This document shows positions 7,624 to 9,128 of a stretch of DNA of 9,128 nt, in pieces. Origin of the DNA: UMGS946 sp048421225 (GTDB lineage: Bacteria; Bacillota; Clostridia; Christensenellales; CAG-138); contig DBFNRV010000120.1 of assembly GCA_048421225.1 (NCBI GenBank), forward strand, positions 1-9,128, written 5' to 3'. Position numbers and translations under genes: made by a program. How positions within the stretch are numbered: the stretch's first letter is position 1; every line of letters starts with the position of its first letter. The notes under the pieces are model-generated. The model saw only the letters and a list, made by a program, of their open reading frames with translations. It made no database searches and had not been told where the DNA came from.

Positions 7624-7652
7624 ATTCTAACCCCAATCGTTTTACGTGTCAA
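7624..7652 (-). promoter_or_regulatory. Sigma-A type promoter of uvrBA
   Basis: On the minus strand a perfect -35 element TTGACA (7647-7652) is followed after 17 bases by the -10 element TAGAAT (7624-7629), one mismatch from consensus. Transcription should start near 7617, leaving a leader of about 100 bases before the uvrB ATG at 7515. A strong core promoter under a repressor box suits a gene kept low and then strongly induced. Confidence 0.87.
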
Positions 7653-7763
7653 CAGGATAATGTAATACATAATTCTCTGCAATCATACTATTTAATGGAA
7701 TCTATTTCTTTTGCAACAGCTGATTAACTGCTAATATTATGTATCCGTTCCATCCATCTACGA

Positions 7764-7793
7764 TTGAAGCATACATATTTTTAATGATAATAT
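7764..7793 (+). promoter_or_regulatory. Candidate promoter of the small membrane protein
   Basis: TTGAAG (7764-7769) and TAATAT (7788-7793) are 18 bases apart and would start transcription about 20 bases before the TTG start codon. A second pair, TTGCAA (7711-7716) and TATTAT (7735-7740), also 18 apart, would give a longer leader. The region is AT-rich, so such matches are partly expected by chance; one of them is likely used, since the gene upstream is divergent. Confidence 0.4.
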
Positions 7794-7818
7794 ACACGTG
7801 TCATCGGAGGTGATTTTA

Positions 7819-7995
7819 TTGACAGCGGCCTTTCTAATATATATAGGCGCGATACCTTTTGTTCCGTTGATTGGAGCAAGAATATATAAGCGCCGCAACG
7901 ATACTGTGCGACGCAATGTATGCTATGGGCTTACCGCGTTACAGGTGTTAATTTCTATCGCCTATGCCATATACTGGTTTAAACACTATGTTTAA
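7819..7995 (+). CDS. Small two-helix membrane protein, unknown function
   Basis: I do not recognise this 58-residue protein. It has two hydrophobic helices (about 3-20 and 34-54) joined by a strongly basic loop holding R21, K24, R25, R26, R31 and R32. By the positive-inside rule the loop is cytoplasmic and both ends face outward. I choose TTG 7819 because GGAGGTGA (7806-7813), an almost full match to the 16S rRNA tail, lies five bases upstream. An in-frame GTG at 7798 would put that site inside the coding region. It is the only plus-strand gene here, divergent from uvrB, and its TAA overlaps the coaX stop tail to tail. The Shine-Dalgarno and the helix-loop-helix pattern support a real gene. 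The LexA box is about 200 bases upstream and does not overlap its candidate promoters, so SOS control is not evident. Confidence 0.7.
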   Translation: MTAAFLIYIGAIPFVPLIGARIYKRRNDTVRRNVCYGLTALQVLISIAYAIYWFKHYV

Positions 7996-8759
7996 GCGTT
8001 CATTTCATATATTATGGCAAGGCCTTCGAGCGTCAATGTGGGGTTTAGGTGGTTGATACGGCTGGTTTCAGATGCTATCATAGCGGACATGCCTCCGGTG
8101 GCAACAACTATTGGACTACAATGCAGCTCATCGCCGATGAGGTCAACAATATGCTCCACCTGCCCCACATATCCGTTAATTATTCCCGACCTGATAGCGT
8201 CTTCCGTATTGGCGCTGATTACCCTGGCCGGCTTATTATACTCTACCTTAGAGAGCATTGCGGCATGCTCAATTAGCGCGTCGGTTGAAATCTTGATTCC
8301 GGGACATATAAGCCCTCCTAGAAACTCTCCGCTTTGAGATATTACGCTGAAGTTAGTTGCGGTGCCAAAATCGATCGCTATGCATGGGCCGCCGTAACTG
8401 TAAAAGGCGGCTACGGCATTACATATTCTGTCCGATCCCAGTGTCTCGGGGTGCTCATATCTGTTTATCAGACCTGTCTCAAGCTTATGGTCAACCTGCA
8501 GAAGCCTTTTACCCCTGAAAAAAACTCTGCACATATGCTCTATAGTATAATTTATAGATGGGATGACGGTAGACATTATTATTCCGTCCACACAGTCGGT
8601 GCCAAGCCCCAGGTGATTAAAAAACGACTCGATATGTACGCCGTATTCGTCTGACGTTCTCCTTAAATCCGTGGTCAGCCTCCAAGAATACTTGAGCTGT
8701 CCGTTTTCAAAAAGGCCTGTTTTTATGTTTGTATTTCCGATATCAAAGGCAAGAAGCAT
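7992..8759 (-). CDS. coaX: Type III pantothenate kinase (CoaX)
   Basis: CoaX phosphorylates pantothenate with ATP, the first step of coenzyme A synthesis, in the cytoplasm. Type III kinases act as dimers, need a monovalent cation and are not inhibited by coenzyme A, unlike type I CoaA. The 255 residues are normal length for this ASKHA-fold family. Motifs are DIGNTN (6-11, phosphate loop), GSDR (108-111, with the catalytic-site Asp110; GADR is more common), DFGTATNF (130-137), GGLICPGI (148-155) and ATGG (220-223, adenosine side). The ATG has AAGGTGA seven bases upstream; that sequence also contains the TGA of the preceding ECF gene, only seven bases away, so the two are probably translationally coupled. 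Its stop shares TTAA (7992-7995) with the convergent small membrane gene, and no terminator separates them. Confidence 0.96.
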   Translation of the reverse strand: MLLAFDIGNTNIKTGLFENGQLKYSWRLTTDLRRTSDEYGVHIESFFNHLGLGTDCVDGIIMSTVIPSINYTIEHMCRVFFRGKRLLQVDHKLETGLINRYEHPETLGSDRICNAVAAFYSYGGPCIAIDFGTATNFSVISQSGEFLGGLICPGIKISTDALIEHAAMLSKVEYNKPARVISANTEDAIRSGIINGYVGQVEHIVDLIGDELHCSPIVVATGGMSAMIASETSRINHLNPTLTLEGLAIIYEMNA

Positions 8760-8766
8760 AATACAA

Positions 8767-9128
8767 TCACCTTAAACCAATTCGGTCACTGGCCATGTAT
8801 TTTTTAAGAACGCGCATAACCGCCGTACATATTATAATTGAAAGCGCCGCCTCTATACTTCCATTGAGCAGCCCTGTAGCCGTAAACAGCATAGTAGCCA
8901 CGCCCGCAATATCCGTTCCAAAACTCTGCGCCAGCAGTGAAGCCGCACAGAAGAAAGTAAATCCCAGGAAAAAAACCGTATTGGTAACAGAACCCGCAAA
9001 CGATGCGACGCCTGTGCCAAAGATCATTTTTCTGTTAATTCTTTTCTTCGACTCGATTAGCGCCGTTCCCTCAAGACCTTCAAGGGATTGCGTTTCCCTT
9101 CTCTCCCTCTTTTCAAACGCTCCGTATA
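8767..9128 (-). CDS. ECF transporter S component, likely pantothenate (partial)
   Basis: The C-terminal 119 residues of a membrane protein are visible; the frame stays open to the window edge, so its start lies outside. A charged stretch (EKRERR, then ESKKRINRK) is followed by the segment GSVTNT and hydrophobic helices, ending in a basic tail. The (S/A)GS(L/V)TNT segment before a helix is typical of the ECF-transporter S-component family that includes the pantothenate protein PanT. S components bind one vitamin and borrow a shared EcfT/EcfA energy module encoded elsewhere. Its position seven bases before coaX supports pantothenate as the substrate, by context only. A Met at 9027 could be taken as a start, but it lies inside the conserved region, with coding sequence continuing upstream. 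Another vitamin substrate is possible. Confidence 0.68.
   Translation of the reverse strand, partial: YGAFEKRERRETQSLEGLEGTALIESKKRINRKMIFGTGVASFAGSVTNTVFFLGFTFFCAASLLAQSFGTDIAGVATMLFTATGLLNGSIEAALSIIICTAVMRVLKKYMASDRIGLR

Noticed and set aside
7979..7997. Bidirectional intrinsic terminator between the small membrane gene and coaX
   Set aside because: The stem is AT-rich and short, and no T run follows on either strand.
8767..9027. Complete 86-residue protein starting at Met 9027
   Set aside because: The frame continues without a stop to the window edge, the upstream part is protein-like, and the family is longer. It is the C-terminal end of a larger protein.
1..9128. Mobile element, CRISPR array, tRNA, rRNA or toxin-antitoxin pair
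   Set aside because: No long repeats, transposase or integrase motifs, tRNA-like cloverleaf or rRNA sequence was seen on either strand.

Overview
The window looks like ordinary chromosome from an anaerobic member of the Clostridia (Bacillota). The evidence is a reverse-type rubrerythrin, Gram-positive Shine-Dalgarno sequences, GTG and TTG starts, a Bacillus-type LexA box on uvrBA, and an ECF-type vitamin transporter beside a type III pantothenate kinase. Base composition is moderate, with AT-rich gaps. I see no mobile element, CRISPR array, rRNA or tRNA. The species cannot be named from this sequence.

Layout, from low to high coordinate; every gene but one is on the minus strand. (1) 1-244 is AT-rich and non-coding and ends the first transcript with a clear intrinsic terminator. 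(2) 245-793 is a stand-alone reverse rubrerythrin with its own promoter, a peroxide and oxygen defence enzyme. (3) 980-7515 looks like one long unit read leftwards: uvrB, uvrA, a TM1586-like nitroreductase, a possible 29-codon reading frame, and an alpha/beta hydrolase. Its promoter is near-consensus (TTGACA, 17 bases, TAGAAT), and a perfect 12-base LexA palindrome lies just after the predicted start point, so the unit should be SOS-controlled. (4) 7819-7995, the only plus-strand gene, encodes a 58-residue membrane hairpin protein of unknown function. (5) 7992-9128 carries coaX and, upstream of it, the C-terminal part of an ECF transporter S component cut by the window edge. Together these suggest pantothenate uptake feeding directly into the first step of coenzyme A synthesis.

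UvrA and UvrB work together: UvrA2 with UvrB finds bulky DNA damage and UvrB stays at the lesion to recruit UvrC, which is not in this window. The nitroreductase and hydrolase may simply ride on the same transcript. Three starts were moved from the longest open frame: uvrB to 7515 (ATG with Shine-Dalgarno), the small membrane protein to 7819 (TTG behind a very strong Shine-Dalgarno), and the ECF protein is open past the window end rather than starting at 9027. I find no clearly new system. The most interesting points are the possible SOS coupling of the two accessory enzymes, the tiny frame linking them by overlapping stops and starts, and the unknown membrane protein.
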